A stretch of 46,590 nt of DNA from positions 1 to 46,590 of the forward strand of contig CADBCS010000018.1 in assembly GCA_902793195.1 (NCBI GenBank). Reading direction: 5' to 3'. Each line of letters starts with the position of its first letter. Positions within the stretch are counted from its first letter, which is position 1. Positions 19,101 to 26,485 of this stretch are shown one piece after another. Position numbers and translations under genes: made by a program. The stretch comes from an uncultured Coriobacteriaceae bacterium. Its GTDB lineage: Bacteria > Actinomycetota > Coriobacteriia > Coriobacteriales > Atopobiaceae. Below the pieces are notes generated by a model. The model ran no database searches, was not told the origin of the DNA, and saw nothing but the letters and a program-made list of their open reading frames with translations.

Positions 19101-21209
19101 CTCGGGCCACGTGTATTTGGGTGTACCGTCAGCATTTGTGTATAGCGAGAAAGGCTGCTCGTAGAGACCCTCAAGGGTGTACTCAGGTTTCAACTCATAC
19201 CTCTCGTAATAACCGTATTTGTGTAATACCTCGGTTGACGATGCACTTTCATACGAATACCGCACCTTTGCATTGCCCACAGGCACGTAGAACTCGGTCT
19301 TGGCCACGGCACGGTTCCAGTACACGTTTACTTCGGTGGTGCCGTCGGCAAGCAGGAGCGCCTGGTCATCCTTAGTGCGATACACAAAGCCCTTATCGAC
19401 GCCCGTCGTGACTCCCGACTTCTGGTCATCGGGAACCGTCACGTAGTTGTAGGCCCATCCGCTCTCCTCGTTGCCCGAGAGTACGGGCACGTTCGTGACG
19501 ACAATTGACTTGTGGAAGTTGAAGTTGGCAGGGTCGACCGTCGCGCTGCTATGGGCCTCGCTTCCCAGCAGCACACTCACCTTCTCCTTCCACACGTTTA
19601 TACGATAGGTGGTGGTGCCCGGCGTCCACTTCGCATAGAGCGTGATGTCGCTGTCGAGCGTTTCGCCCCATGCAAAGGGAATGGTGCACTCGGGATCCGA
19701 ATACCAGCCGGCAAACGTGAAGGCACCGCCTTCAACCTTGGGGTTCTTCTCGGAAGGCGGCTCCACGGTCACGCTCCCGGCATTGACCACCTGCGGCGGG
19801 GTGTAGTCCACGGTGAGCTTCTTCACGCCCTTTGCTGAGTCCTCCGCCATGCCCAGCATCCGGTTTGCGTCGAAGTGGATAACGTGAGAGGTGGCGATAA
19901 CGGGATAGTAGGAGGTCGGGCCGCTTACCGTCACATCCTGGAAGTCTGCCGCGATTGCGGCGGTGGCGGCACCCTCGTCGGTCGACCAGCCTACGAGCAC
20001 CTCCCCCTCGTTGAGCAGCGTGTTGGTGGATGGCAGGTCGCCTGCCGAGATGATCGTTCCAGCCGCTACGTTTAGGCGAGTAAAGACGTCGCGCGTCCCG
20101 CCATGCTCCTTTCCCCAAAACGTCACGTCGCAATTGGTGACAAAAGCAGCATTAACGCGGACGGTGTTTCCCTCGCCCGCCCACGCGCTCAGCTCGTCGG
20201 CCGTGACGATGTGGCGACCCTGCGCGTCGAAGGCAAGAGGGCCCGATTGCCCCTCAACGGTCCAGCCGAAGAGCTTTTCGCCGGCGTCTGCTCCTGCCAC
20301 GGGACCAGGCTCATAGAGGTAGTCGTTTGCCACGACCTGCTGCGTGCGAACGGGTTCCGTCGACTCCGCGTTCTCGTAGAAGTTGAACGTCACGATTCTG
20401 GTGGTCTCCACCACGGCATATACGCTGAACTCGGTTCCGGTAAAGGTGGCCGTGCGGTCGGCTACCTGGGTGTCCTCGATTGTCTCGACGGAACCGTCGT
20501 TGTCCTGATGCGCGACCGTAACGTCGCCTTGCATTGCCGTGGGCAACGACATGCTCACGTACACGCCATTGCCGTTGGCGGGCTCTATCTCGTTGCCAAG
20601 CGGGTCGGCAAACGTAATGTCCACCGCGGTAACGGAGACGACCTCCTCGTTGTCGGTAGCAACTTGCGCCCCGATGCGTCGAGCGGTAAGCGCATCCACG
20701 GGCTGCACGTTGAGGGTCGTGCCCGCTGGAAGGGTGTCTGCAGATACGGTGGCCGTTACCACCACGCCGTTGGGCGCATGCGCACATAGGGTCTGGGCGG
20801 GCATAAGTGCTGGCTGGGACTCGGTGTCGTTGGCGGGTGTTGCATCCGAATCGTCCTCGGTATCCGCGGACTGTGCGCTCGATGCTGCTGTATCCACGGA
20901 TTCGATGTCGGTCGCAGAAGCCTCGGCTTCGGTCACTGATGTGTCCATCGAATCAACATCGGGCTGGGTCACGTCTACTTCGACGTCGGCGTCGGGCTGG
21001 CCATCGTCGGGTTGGTCGACTTCAACGGCTCCCGGCTGTTCATCGCCTCGAGACGACGCTTCCTCGGCCGTCACCACCTCCTCAGATGGCTCCAACGCAG
21101 CCGTGTCAACCTCGCGCAGGACCTCCGCCATTGCATTGGTGGGCATGCCATTCCATAGCATAATAAACGAAAGTATCGCCGCAGTAATGAGCCTCGCAAC
21201 CTTGTTCAT
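10134..21209 (-). CDS. Giant (3691-residue) secreted repeat adhesin with InlB-like and MBG-like domains
   Basis: This single open frame of 11 kb starts at the ATG at 21209 behind AAGGGG. It begins with a Sec signal peptide (cleavage likely near AMAE, residue 29) and an Asp/Ser/Thr-rich stalk to about residue 150. A first zone (about 270-1250) carries InlB/Listeria-Bacteroides-type repeats (FTFAGWYSDPE, YTFGGWYWEPGE, LYAKW, LYAVW). The rest is many Ig-like/MBG-type modules with recurring ITPTVxIEGWTYG, YNGSxQ, VDAGTYQ and GNYxG motifs. The C-terminus has a T/S-rich stretch, ADTGDTSG, a hydrophobic helix and a RRRLRG tail. That is the layout of a sortase or membrane anchor, but no LPXTG is seen. 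Likely role: adhesion to host, mucin or other cells (inference). A possible TATAAT lies at 21250-21255. Confidence 0.9.
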   Translation of the reverse strand: MNKVARLITAAILSFIMLWNGMPTNAMAEVLREVDTAALEPSEEVVTAEEASSRGDEQPGAVEVDQPDDGQPDADVEVDVTQPDVDSMDTSVTEAEASATDIESVDTAASSAQSADTEDDSDATPANDTESQPALMPAQTLCAHAPNGVVVTATVSADTLPAGTTLNVQPVDALTARRIGAQVATDNEEVVSVTAVDITFADPLGNEIEPANGNGVYVSMSLPTAMQGDVTVAHQDNDGSVETIEDTQVADRTATFTGTEFSVYAVVETTRIVTFNFYENAESTEPVRTQQVVANDYLYEPGPVAGADAGEKLFGWTVEGQSGPLAFDAQGRHIVTADELSAWAGEGNTVRVNAAFVTNCDVTFWGKEHGGTRDVFTRLNVAAGTIISAGDLPSTNTLLNEGEVLVGWSTDEGAATAAIAADFQDVTVSGPTSYYPVIATSHVIHFDANRMLGMAEDSAKGVKKLTVDYTPPQVVNAGSVTVEPPSEKNPKVEGGAFTFAGWYSDPECTIPFAWGETLDSDITLYAKWTPGTTTYRINVWKEKVSVLLGSEAHSSATVDPANFNFHKSIVVTNVPVLSGNEESGWAYNYVTVPDDQKSGVTTGVDKGFVYRTKDDQALLLADGTTEVNVYWNRAVAKTEFYVPVGNAKVRYSYESASSTEVLHKYGYYERYELKPEYTLEGLYEQPFSLYTNADGTPKYTWPEGAWKPELVTYATDSPEKRQDEPTYDDWVRPTGSIVRMRTHFVQPGVLADRYYLDPSQLVTTLTMHHILQGANGSWDVDNGATQIDIPSSLDVDYNIVNPYPSYFSATSYSIDKYCTDENDPDRKSIPSNKKLVKDEAQSGRYVYYTRSKFKVTFYTDASKQTKAFGPDQQYFEAPLGGYADAQYSLPDPASGEYTFGGWYWEPGETNPEKAIDWSKQVMPANDIEVYPIWVPNSVNVRIELGDNVYLNPAQSSSFWPDEGLGSKIDMQYLNAAYRYSEKQGDGADATYVRDNTYVLDGWYLPNNTYDAAWDEATEISVSLCDMQDGAVKKVYDDTYHNYYYTLTLRPKFTSTRAAKVRYHVGEGTGGPTSPSTDYYLYGSRVKVDTAIPTPPAGKVFLAWQDKVDASDATEGVHTATHAPGSTFAYNDEALVTTEGGEDYIDLTALYVSTKSPTATIVYHPNYAGGGNDKTSERAYDWNETITLPADTFTREGYELVGWSTKEIAEGPQDVLRAGDSVGVSAMNTDIDDVTNVGQNELYAVWAKVLTVEAKSQSKTYSGSEQEIHDFDTLSFTDGAETLAVSGLVAEAKGTDVGSYVGTVSGNAVVRNASGADVTWHYAVRTVPATLTITKAAITPTVAIEGWTYGDAASAPRVEGNAGNGAVTYHYRAKGASDDGWSTTVPTEAGTYEIKATIAASANYEGAETAPVEFAIAQRTVGVVPTPGQSKAYGATDPAFAYTVDESTPLVAGHVMQGALGRETGEDAGTYAYTVGTLRVSDGTATGSNYAVELAEGTFQITKAAITPTVSIEGWTYGGAANTPSVAGNTGNAAVTYQYKVAGADDSTYTDVVPTGAGSYTIRASVAETDNYQSATATADFVIAKASQSAPTAATNGASSKTAADGSLTITSDTAKQLEYSADNGSTWQSVTGGSVGFLAPGTYLVRYAGNDNFEPSPSATAKVGYAVTGRITWHYAYSYTAGGAEQHGRVNDTATERSKSAIVRLMSGSTVVEQKVVNATGADGDVEASSGADTYTFQDLELDKSYNVAVTPTVATSASDPTQIEATAYTATMTGYDCSITYTQECFSAPWRVDVKGVSSVDAVIPDTVYVKVLYGITEAGVGEGYEGTTYQGYAVISQQVDGHGVACALSGGSGDVAYTTSGSYPVWKYQPGGTNSYFHKAIVVGYTVGGTFIDCTGKNYVSEGAMTYTGSGASNTMVITINSLDIPVLEFNANGSGATAATPYVLGDGYGSTIPAATITGNVATWDNHVFAGWYGGDGADKPTGGTRQETDLTLNGKTTLYAHWTQNQDAPAGLTTTKASNTATATISGVTGAMEYSTNDGSTWTKVSGTDIADLSAGQQVQVRYAATDATADAWPKNASPATTITIQAKDTQDAPVLVSTKAGHDTSAEGCPLVADGTVAIQDYDASKPALYKITHAGGTTSEGSTDTAPNTVFSNGVFVNLAATDVVEVCFAETDDSERSEYASATPGTKDLVEIAPTLSATSSVVTVTNAQAGVRYELYLANAGDGANSISGITAIADSQISFDGCDPHTTYEVRTSVINPDTSNYDYACKSATITTQKADFSLSSANLPEPTDSTYNRQAQALVTAPTSLPNGCSKVQYSLHADGWDADTAIWNDDVPTGVDAGTYQIHVKYVGDDGHNDLVYNATIDATIGRRSIKTGYAENEGDPTSMAVLAIPARFVYSGEAQGPTVTVYDHATILKRSIGDTIADYTVSYGTAVSVGTYSLTVTGTGNYKDSVEREFAIVPYKVGANDKLVVDLGTDDYTYNGSVQKPRNVTVSLNGAALVEGVDYDLAYTNDRGEATNSIDAGGYQVTVTLKGNYEGSTAKGYSILPKQITADDVAATPTEFVYNGSPQGPTFGVTSQLVESKPKATLTKNTDYLLTGNTATGVGTYTATISGTGNFTGTVTKQFIIKPYAVGADDRLEVSFEGGNTFVYNGTEQKPSNVVVKLNGTPLAEGTDYSLAWPDSSVNAGTYQAQITLGENYVGEKNTAIGYTITPKPITAEDVALSGVDGLVYDNTSKGPSVSVTSTLVAGGPATTLAANTDYVLAGNEATDAGTHTFTVTGVGNFCGTVAKDFTIQTATATIQDANRPQPTANVYNGSAQDLLTAPATLPEGYVKAQYSVDGGQSWTDDVPTGVDAGAYNGIQVRYVGDKNHENVAGTAINGSIALRKVTFTGESGIRVFTGVEQELTGVTVGGEHGLVSGHTYELAYSAKGTNAGSYPGTIDAATDVVVRDAAGTDVTSNYEVLSTQAGSLTIGKAPLADTTTGTGLLANESKRPITVDGVETSDLTKQVPLVKIVGAGDSVLYDGQDHVPAVVDAVTGEAIDPSTYAIAYFSVNEDGTRGAELTGDDAVAATKDAGQKIAVATFNETSPNFTQGSCVSARMDIRKRTLSIAGESASVVYDGEQHTLDGIAFGGDGLADGHTSNVTKYEAKGKDKGAYPGVFNNDESFATGSVRVTSGGDDVTANYEITLTPGNLVVGAQRVEDRGDGKGYADDTLRVSVEFAYGGGVYDGLEHAPTATDALKDERMTEGIDYTVAYYHASDIYDDGSFNEDATPLDAIAAAKDKVAIVTLINDFTGTVVVGAPVAKRPLELVGNSGTKAYTGKEQSVAGFSVAGTYPLVEGQVAVADARAEGTDAGSHAGTISAAGNVVVRDAAGIDVTSNYSVTTKPGKLTINPVPLRVVSGSASKPYDGTPLTKDEATVTGLVDGQTIRVTVTGSQTKVGSSQNAYTVQFAGEGRVATQAVDALTTQAVDALTTQAEGTGIAATGANPTAKRGNYVLSDADDTKGVLEVTAYDAGANSGKPNATPAKAITVTPGAKPVITDTRIVGKDGKPVVLKEGVDYTVAYYDANGNKLDGAPTSAGTYKMVVTYAGNYTGTYETNFTIGSSSGGTTTDKKNGTTNTQKSSSTTTPASYSSGAITGSTSRTATADTGDTSGAALPVLLAAAAMLLVGLRRRLRG
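10741..10798 (-). repeat. 24-base in-frame tandem repeat within the adhesin gene
   Basis: GCCTGCGTTGTAAGCGCGTCTACG occurs twice in full and once in part, exactly in tandem, encoding TQAVDALT repeats near the C-terminus. The copies are identical at the DNA level, so the expansion is recent or kept by slippage. Confidence 0.9.
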
Positions 21210-21249
21210 GTGAAGACCCCTTAGCCGTAAGGAAAAGCCACTTATTCAG

Positions 21250-21255
21250 ATTATA
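21250..21255 (-). promoter_or_regulatory. Candidate -10 element (TATAAT) for the adhesin gene
   Basis: Read on the minus strand, TATAAT stands 41 bases upstream of the adhesin ATG in an AT-rich patch (ATTACTGTATAATCTG). I do not see a clear -35 box at the right distance, so this is only a candidate. Confidence 0.45.
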
Positions 21256-21426
21256 CAGTAATTAACACAGAATACCCACATGTAGACGGCGAGCCTTGGT
21301 GTCTGGCCATGCAAAACTTGTACAGCCACCGACACCAGGATACCTTGCCCTAATCCTCACCGCAGCCGGGGAAGACGAGGTATATAACGAAAGTGCAGAC
21401 AGACACGATAAGGCCGGAGGAGAGGC

Positions 21427-22791
21427 ATGCCAAGGCAAGAAGGACAGCATCGAGTCCATAAGAATCACGCCGCACGTCCCTACGTGGGGGACGCGGCAGC
21501 AAGGCCCAAGACCCTAAAGGGCAAGGCCCTCATCGCCATGAGCCTGGTGACGCTGTCGATCGTCGTCGGCTTCGTTATAGGCCTCTCGGTATATGCGGTC
21601 ATGAACCTCTCCACCTGGCTCACCAACCTTCTGTGGCACGACGTGAGCGGTGCGCTGGGCATCCCCGCGTTCCCGCTTGTGGCATGCACGCTGGGCGGCA
21701 TCCTCATCGGCGTGTGGACGTGGTGGTCTCACGATCGGGTGCGTCCACTGGAAGAGGTGATGGCGGAATTCAAGAGAACCGGCTCGTATCGCACCAATGG
21801 CGCCGTACGACCGGTCGTCACCTTCCTGCTTCCCCTGGTGTTTGGCGGATCCATCGGCTTTGAGGCCGGCATCACGGGGCTCGTGGCGTCCGGCTGCTGC
21901 TGGATTCGAGATCAGCTCAAGAAGGCGGGTCTGAGGGCGGGCACCGTGGCAGACGTTACCATTTCCGCAAGCATGGCGGCCATCTTCCGCACGCCGCTCG
22001 CCGGCATCGTGACGGGCGCCGAGAGCGCCCCGCACGACCCCTCCAGGGTGCTCGAGGAGCCGAACGTGCACGATTACGACCTTCGCCGCGGGGCGAAGGT
22101 GATTCTGTACACCGCGGCAGCGCTGGGCGCATTCGCCGGCATTCGGGTGTTCGACATCGTCTTTGGCGCATCGGGGGGCATGCCGCGCTTTGACCCCATA
22201 ACCGCCACGGGCCCGCAGCTGCTCTGGGCACTTCCCTGCCTCGCGCTCGCATACGTCATGACGCTCGTCTTCCATGGGTCGCGGCGTCTGTTCGAACGCG
22301 TTGCCAGACGGCTGGGCGACGATGCCCCGGGCACGATCGAGAAGCCCGTCGTCGCCGGGGTCCTCATGGGCGCCGTGGCGTGCGCGCTGCCCTACGTCCT
22401 GTTTCCCGGAGAAGCCCAGTGCGAGGAGCTCATGGAGGCCTGGACCGCCTGGACGGCATTGGCGCTCGTGGCCACCGGCGTGCTCAAGGCAGTCATCACG
22501 CCCCTGTGCATCGAGCTGGGCTGGGTCGGCGGAGACCTCTTTCCCAGCATCTTTGCCGGCGTGGCGGCGGGCTTTGGCCTGGCTGCGCTCACCGGTGCCG
22601 ACCCCATGCTCACGGTAACCGTGACGACCGCTGCCTTTTTGGGCGGTGTCCTGCGCAAGCCGCTCGTCGTGCTTGCCATCCTGTTTTTGTGCTTTCCCGC
22701 CGACGGCATCCTCTGGATGGGTCTTGCCGCCGTCATTGGCGCCACGCTGCCCTTGCCCTCGTCCCTCTGGGGTCCCGCTCGTAAAGCATAA
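21427..22791 (+). CDS. ClC family voltage-gated chloride channel/transporter
   Basis: The ATG at 21427 follows AGGAGAGG and gives 454 residues with about ten to twelve hydrophobic segments. ClC signatures in order: GGSIGFEAGITG, where the family's GREGP loop supplies the gating Glu (here the E of GFEA); the helix after ADVTISASMAAIFRTPLAG; and GGDLFPSIFAGVAAGFG, matching the GxFxPxL motif. The canonical GSGIP selectivity loop is not obvious, as in several divergent prokaryotic subfamilies. It would carry chloride or fluoride across the membrane; the substrate cannot be told from sequence. The cytosolic N-terminus is basic, and no CBS domains follow. The gene is divergent from the adhesin and stands alone. 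Confidence 0.9.
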   Translation: MPRQEGQHRVHKNHAARPYVGDAAARPKTLKGKALIAMSLVTLSIVVGFVIGLSVYAVMNLSTWLTNLLWHDVSGALGIPAFPLVACTLGGILIGVWTWWSHDRVRPLEEVMAEFKRTGSYRTNGAVRPVVTFLLPLVFGGSIGFEAGITGLVASGCCWIRDQLKKAGLRAGTVADVTISASMAAIFRTPLAGIVTGAESAPHDPSRVLEEPNVHDYDLRRGAKVILYTAAALGAFAGIRVFDIVFGASGGMPRFDPITATGPQLLWALPCLALAYVMTLVFHGSRRLFERVARRLGDDAPGTIEKPVVAGVLMGAVACALPYVLFPGEAQCEELMEAWTAWTALALVATGVLKAVITPLCIELGWVGGDLFPSIFAGVAAGFGLAALTGADPMLTVTVTTAAFLGGVLRKPLVVLAILFLCFPADGILWMGLAAVIGATLPLPSSLWGPARKA

Positions 22792-22865
22792 GCGTGGACC
22801 TAACAATTGGGCAGGAAGCTGGCAACCCATGTCGCATCGGAGCGCAGCGTCACCATCAAGCGGAT

Positions 22866-23095
22866 GGGCGAGTTCACATCTACGCCAATCATTGGGCTCG
22901 CGCGACAAAAGCCCAGTTGGCAGCGGTGCGGCTCACCGCGATTTTGTAGATGTGAACTCCTAACGCGCGAACGGAGTTCACATCTACAAATCTTGGACAT
23001 CAAAAACGGTAAAACACCAGTTGGCACGGGTTGATGTACATGTTTTGATGTAGATGTGAACTCCCATCCACTCGAACGGAGTTCACATCTCCAGA
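22866..23095. repeat. Cluster of palindromic GTAGATGTGAACTCC repeats
   Basis: The half-site GAGTTCACATCT occurs five times, counting both orientations. 22951-22998 holds a perfect inverted pair (TTTGTAGATGTGAACTCC and its complement, 18-base arms, 12-base loop). About 23048-23093 holds a second pair with about 13-base arms. A single half-site lies near 22868. This fills most of the 430-base gap between the ClC gene and the GyrI-like gene, in which I see no coding sequence. Confidence 0.85.
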
Positions 23096-23222
23096 CAGCG
23101 TCCCATATACCACGGTCCCCACGCACATGCGCGCCAAAAACGCAGAGCGACCTGCTTGATGAGCAGCATCCCAACCCCGAAAATGGGGTATGCACTGTTG
23201 AAAAAGCGAGTAAGGAACTGCC

Positions 23223-23855
23223 ATGACGTTTGATTTCAAGAAGGAGTATCGCGACCTTTACAACCCAAAGGCAAAGCCGTCCGTCATCGAGGTGCCGCCG
23301 ATGCGCTTTCTGACCGTCGAGGGCTCGGGGGATCCCAACGAGGAGGGCGGAACGTACCAACACGCGCTTTCGCTTCTGTACGGCATTGCCTACACGCTCA
23401 AGATGAGCTACAAGACCGACCATGCCATTGCCGGTTTCTACCAGTACGTCGTACCGCCGCTCGAGGGCTTTTGGTGGCAGCCGGGTGTGCATGGCGTAGA
23501 CTACGCCGACAAGTCGTCGTTCAACTGGGTCTCGGCAATCCGCATCCCCGAGTTCGTGAGCGATGCCGACTTCGCCTGGGCTGTCGAGGTCGCAACTGCC
23601 AAGAAGAAGCTCGACTTCTCGCCCGTGCACCTCGATCAGGTCGACGAGGGGCTCTGCGTTCAATGCATGCATCTTGGGCCATACGACGACGAGCCCGCAA
23701 CGGTCGCGGCCATGCACGAGTTCGTCGAGTCACATGGCTATGCCCTCGACTTCTCCGGCAAGCGTAGGCACCATGAGATTTACCTCTCCGACCCGCGCAA
23801 GGCGAATCCAGCCAGGATGAAGACAGTGATACGACACCCCATACGCAAGCCATAG
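23223..23855 (+). CDS. GyrI-like small-molecule-binding domain protein
   Basis: The protein is 210 residues, all one GyrI-like (SOUL/AraC effector-binding) domain: MTFDFKKEYRDLYNPK at the start, MRFLTVEGSGDPNEEGG, LLYGIAYTLKMSYKT, YVVPPLEGFWWQPG, FNWVSAIRIPEFV, and a second half with LCVQCMHLGPYDDEPATVAAMHEFVESHG and HHEIYLSDPRK. These proteins bind or hydrolyse small molecules and xenobiotics in the cytosol; the exact ligand is unknown. A decayed paralogue lies at 37.1-37.5 kb on the other strand. The gene follows a palindrome cluster and precedes the DUF1848 gene by 100 bases. Confidence 0.88.
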   Translation: MTFDFKKEYRDLYNPKAKPSVIEVPPMRFLTVEGSGDPNEEGGTYQHALSLLYGIAYTLKMSYKTDHAIAGFYQYVVPPLEGFWWQPGVHGVDYADKSSFNWVSAIRIPEFVSDADFAWAVEVATAKKKLDFSPVHLDQVDEGLCVQCMHLGPYDDEPATVAAMHEFVESHGYALDFSGKRRHHEIYLSDPRKANPARMKTVIRHPIRKP

Positions 23856-23955
23856 GCAATCATTTATGGGGAGCAACCAGACGGCGTGAGCCGTGCCCCC
23901 CATTTCCGGCACACGGTTCCCAATTGCAAAAACGCCATGAGGAGGTGAAGAAACG

Positions 23956-24903
23956 ATGATCATCAATACGGGCGCTCGTACCGACACCGCGCAGTGGTAC
24001 GCCCCGTGGCTGCTCAGGCGCTTCGAGGAGGGCTACGTGCTCGTGCGCAACCCCCTCTTCCCGCAGAAGGTGAGCCGATACGAGCTGGATCCCGCCGTGG
24101 TGGACTGTGTGGAGTTCTGCTCGAAGAACTACGCCCCGCTCCTGCCGCGCCTGCACGAGATAACGAGTCGGTTCAACACGCATTTCCACTACACGATCAC
24201 CGCCTACGGCCCCGACATCGAACCCAGGGTCCCCTCCCTCCAGCAGAACGTGGAGACCCTCTGCGAACTGGAGCGTCTGGTGGGCGCACAACGCATCTGC
24301 TGGCGCTACGACCCGGTGCTACTTACCGGGGACTACACGGTAGAACGTCACCTGGAGACGTTCTCTTGGCTTGCCGAACGTCTCTCCGGCCATGTGGACC
24401 GCTGCATCTTTAGCTTCGTGGAGATGTATCAGAAGCTAGAGCGCAACTTCCCCGAGCTCAAGCCCATCGAACCCGATGACCGCGAACGACTGGCAGCGGG
24501 TTTGGGCCGTATCGCCGCGGAGCGTGGCATCCCCATTCAGACCTGCGGCAACAACGGTCTGTGGCCTCAATATGGCATAGGGACGAGCGGATGCACGACG
24601 CTCGCGATGCTGGGCAAGGCCAACGGCGTGGAGTTTAGACAACTCAAGCACAAGGGACAGCGCGCGGGCTGCGGATGCTTTGAGTCGCGCGACGTGGGCG
24701 CGTACGACTCCTGCCCCAACGGATGCCGCTACTGCTACGCAAACAGAGACCACGCAAAGGCGCTCGACAACTACCTGCACGCGCACGACCCCGAAAGCCC
24801 AATGCTGCTTGGTCGCCCGCACGACGGCGACGAGGTAAGCCAGGCGCCGCAAAGGAGTCTGCTCGCACATGGCTCACAGCTCACGCTGGAGATGTTGCTG
24901 TGA
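23956..24903 (+). CDS. DUF1848 domain protein with C-terminal cysteine cluster
   Basis: The ATG at 23956 follows AGGAGGTG and gives 315 residues. The start MIINTGARTDTAQWYAPWLLRRFEEG, the centre FHYTITAYGPDIEP and RICWRYDPVLL, and the C-terminal CGCFESRDVGAYDSCPNGCRYCYAN match the DUF1848 family. The C-terminal cysteines (CxC, then CxxxCxxC) look like a metal or Fe-S site, and the TIM-barrel-like segments recall radical SAM folds, but the classic CX3CX2C is not at the usual N-terminal place. The family's function is unknown. It probably shares a transcript with the GyrI-like gene. Confidence 0.88.
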   Translation: MIINTGARTDTAQWYAPWLLRRFEEGYVLVRNPLFPQKVSRYELDPAVVDCVEFCSKNYAPLLPRLHEITSRFNTHFHYTITAYGPDIEPRVPSLQQNVETLCELERLVGAQRICWRYDPVLLTGDYTVERHLETFSWLAERLSGHVDRCIFSFVEMYQKLERNFPELKPIEPDDRERLAAGLGRIAAERGIPIQTCGNNGLWPQYGIGTSGCTTLAMLGKANGVEFRQLKHKGQRAGCGCFESRDVGAYDSCPNGCRYCYANRDHAKALDNYLHAHDPESPMLLGRPHDGDEVSQAPQRSLLAHGSQLTLEMLL

Positions 24904-25119
24904 TCGTTTTAGCAGAATCAACCTGAACGCTTACATGCGAACATGATGCCCTGTGCTTCGCGCATGGCGGCCTCCGTCTCGGAGTCGTACGCTCCTAACG
25001 CGCCAGGTGAGCGAAAGGCCACACTATGCGCTTTAGATAGCGTTGTATCGGTTATTTGTATTGGACCGCATTTCTTCTCGCATGTATAGTCATACGAGCC
25101 GAGCGAAGGAGGAACGCAC

Positions 25120-26412
25120 ATGGGCTACCAGAGCGAAAACAGGTCTGCCGTCATCGACTACATCGCGTCAGGAGCGAAGCAGGAACGGCAGGGTATGCTG
25201 GGACTCGAAGTCGAGCACCACGTCCTCTTTTATAACGGGACGCAGGTCACCTATGCCGCGCACGACAAGCCCGTTGGTGTGAGAGACGTCCTTGAACACC
25301 TTTCCACCTGGTATCCGAATCGCGACTACAATGCCCGGCACGAGCTTCTTGGCCTGTCCGGACAAGACGGGACGATTACGCTGGAACCTGCGGCGCAACT
25401 TGAGATTTCGGTGGCGCCGCATGAACTCGTACGCCACGTGGACGCCGCATACCAGCGCTTTCGCAACCGCACCGACGCATACCTAACGGTACGGGGTGCC
25501 ATGCTGGTACCGTCGGGCTACCACCCCGTACTTAGGGCGCAGGAGCTTGAGCTCATACCCAAACGGCGCTATGATCATATGGACGACTTCTTTGCGAGCA
25601 TCGGCAGCCACGGGGACCAGATGATGCGCGCGAGCAGCTCCACGCAGGTGTCGATCGACTACGCAGACGAAGCCGATGCCGTGCGCAAGATGCGCGTCGC
25701 CGCAGCGTTGGCTCCCGTTCTGGCGGCAATCACCGACAACACACCCGTGTTCGAGAGTCGTCCCAACCTCGTTCCCATCCGAAGGCTGGAGATCTGGCGC
25801 GAGGTGGACAACGCACGCTGCGGCACGCCGCCACATCTCTTTGAGGCGGGCTATGGATTCGGCACGTATGTGGACTGGCTCTTTGATACCTCTCCCATCT
25901 TCGTACCGCGCGCATCCGCAGATGGCGACGTGACGACCCAACCCGCATACACGACCCCCGCCCGCGACGTCTATGCCCATGCACCTATGTCGCGCGCCGA
26001 TGTGGAACACCTACTCTCTATGTTCTGGCCAGACGTGCGTCTCAAGCAGTTCGTCGAGATCCGTCCCGCCGACAGTCTGCCCCCTCATGCGATTGCCGGC
26101 TATGTGGCTCTCATCAAGGGACTCTTCTATGCCGAGGCGTCGCTTGCTGCCATCGAGGATGCTCTGGGCACCGACGCAGGCACCGCCTCGACGCGCGGCG
26201 CCTGGCCAATCGCCGAGCATGACGTGACGACTGCCATCGCCCAGATTCAGGAGAAGGGATTCGCGGCACATCTGTATGCGGGACAAACGCTACGCGATTG
26301 GGAGGACTTCCTCTTCTGTCTGGCACGGCAGGCGCTGCCCGAAGACGAGCGCGCCTACCTGACCCCATTGGCGGATTTCGCTGCCGATAAGCCCTGGTGG
26401 TGTGTAAGGTAA
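25120..26412 (+). CDS. Glutamate-cysteine ligase family protein (GCS2 type)
   Basis: The ATG at 25120 follows GGAGG and gives 430 residues. GMLGLEVEHHVLFYNG near residue 25 is the Mg/ATP-binding G-x-E-x-E region of GCS2 enzymes. GTITLEPAAQLEISVAPH matches the PGGQ-LE-S substrate motif, and QVSIDYADEADAVRKMRVAAALAPVLAAITDNTPVFE matches the central helix and strand. The C-terminal part (SLPPHAIAGYVALIKGLFY) also fits. These enzymes form gamma-glutamyl bonds with ATP, most often gamma-glutamylcysteine in thiol synthesis. No glutathione synthetase or ergothioneine gene is near, so the product here is unknown. The motif drift (PAAQ for PGGQ) suggests a divergent member. Confidence 0.83.
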   Translation: MGYQSENRSAVIDYIASGAKQERQGMLGLEVEHHVLFYNGTQVTYAAHDKPVGVRDVLEHLSTWYPNRDYNARHELLGLSGQDGTITLEPAAQLEISVAPHELVRHVDAAYQRFRNRTDAYLTVRGAMLVPSGYHPVLRAQELELIPKRRYDHMDDFFASIGSHGDQMMRASSSTQVSIDYADEADAVRKMRVAAALAPVLAAITDNTPVFESRPNLVPIRRLEIWREVDNARCGTPPHLFEAGYGFGTYVDWLFDTSPIFVPRASADGDVTTQPAYTTPARDVYAHAPMSRADVEHLLSMFWPDVRLKQFVEIRPADSLPPHAIAGYVALIKGLFYAEASLAAIEDALGTDAGTASTRGAWPIAEHDVTTAIAQIQEKGFAAHLYAGQTLRDWEDFLFCLARQALPEDERAYLTPLADFAADKPWWCVR

Positions 26413-26485
26413 AGCTGGCGTGGTACACGAAGAACCAGCGTGCAATAACCTATGGAAGCCCAATAGAGGTTGCTCTCGATGTCAT

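Noticed and set aside
21514..22908. A 464-codon minus-strand frame over the ClC gene
   Set aside because: The plus-strand product has clear membrane segments and ClC motifs; the antisense one is His/Arg/Gly-rich and without hydrophobic order.
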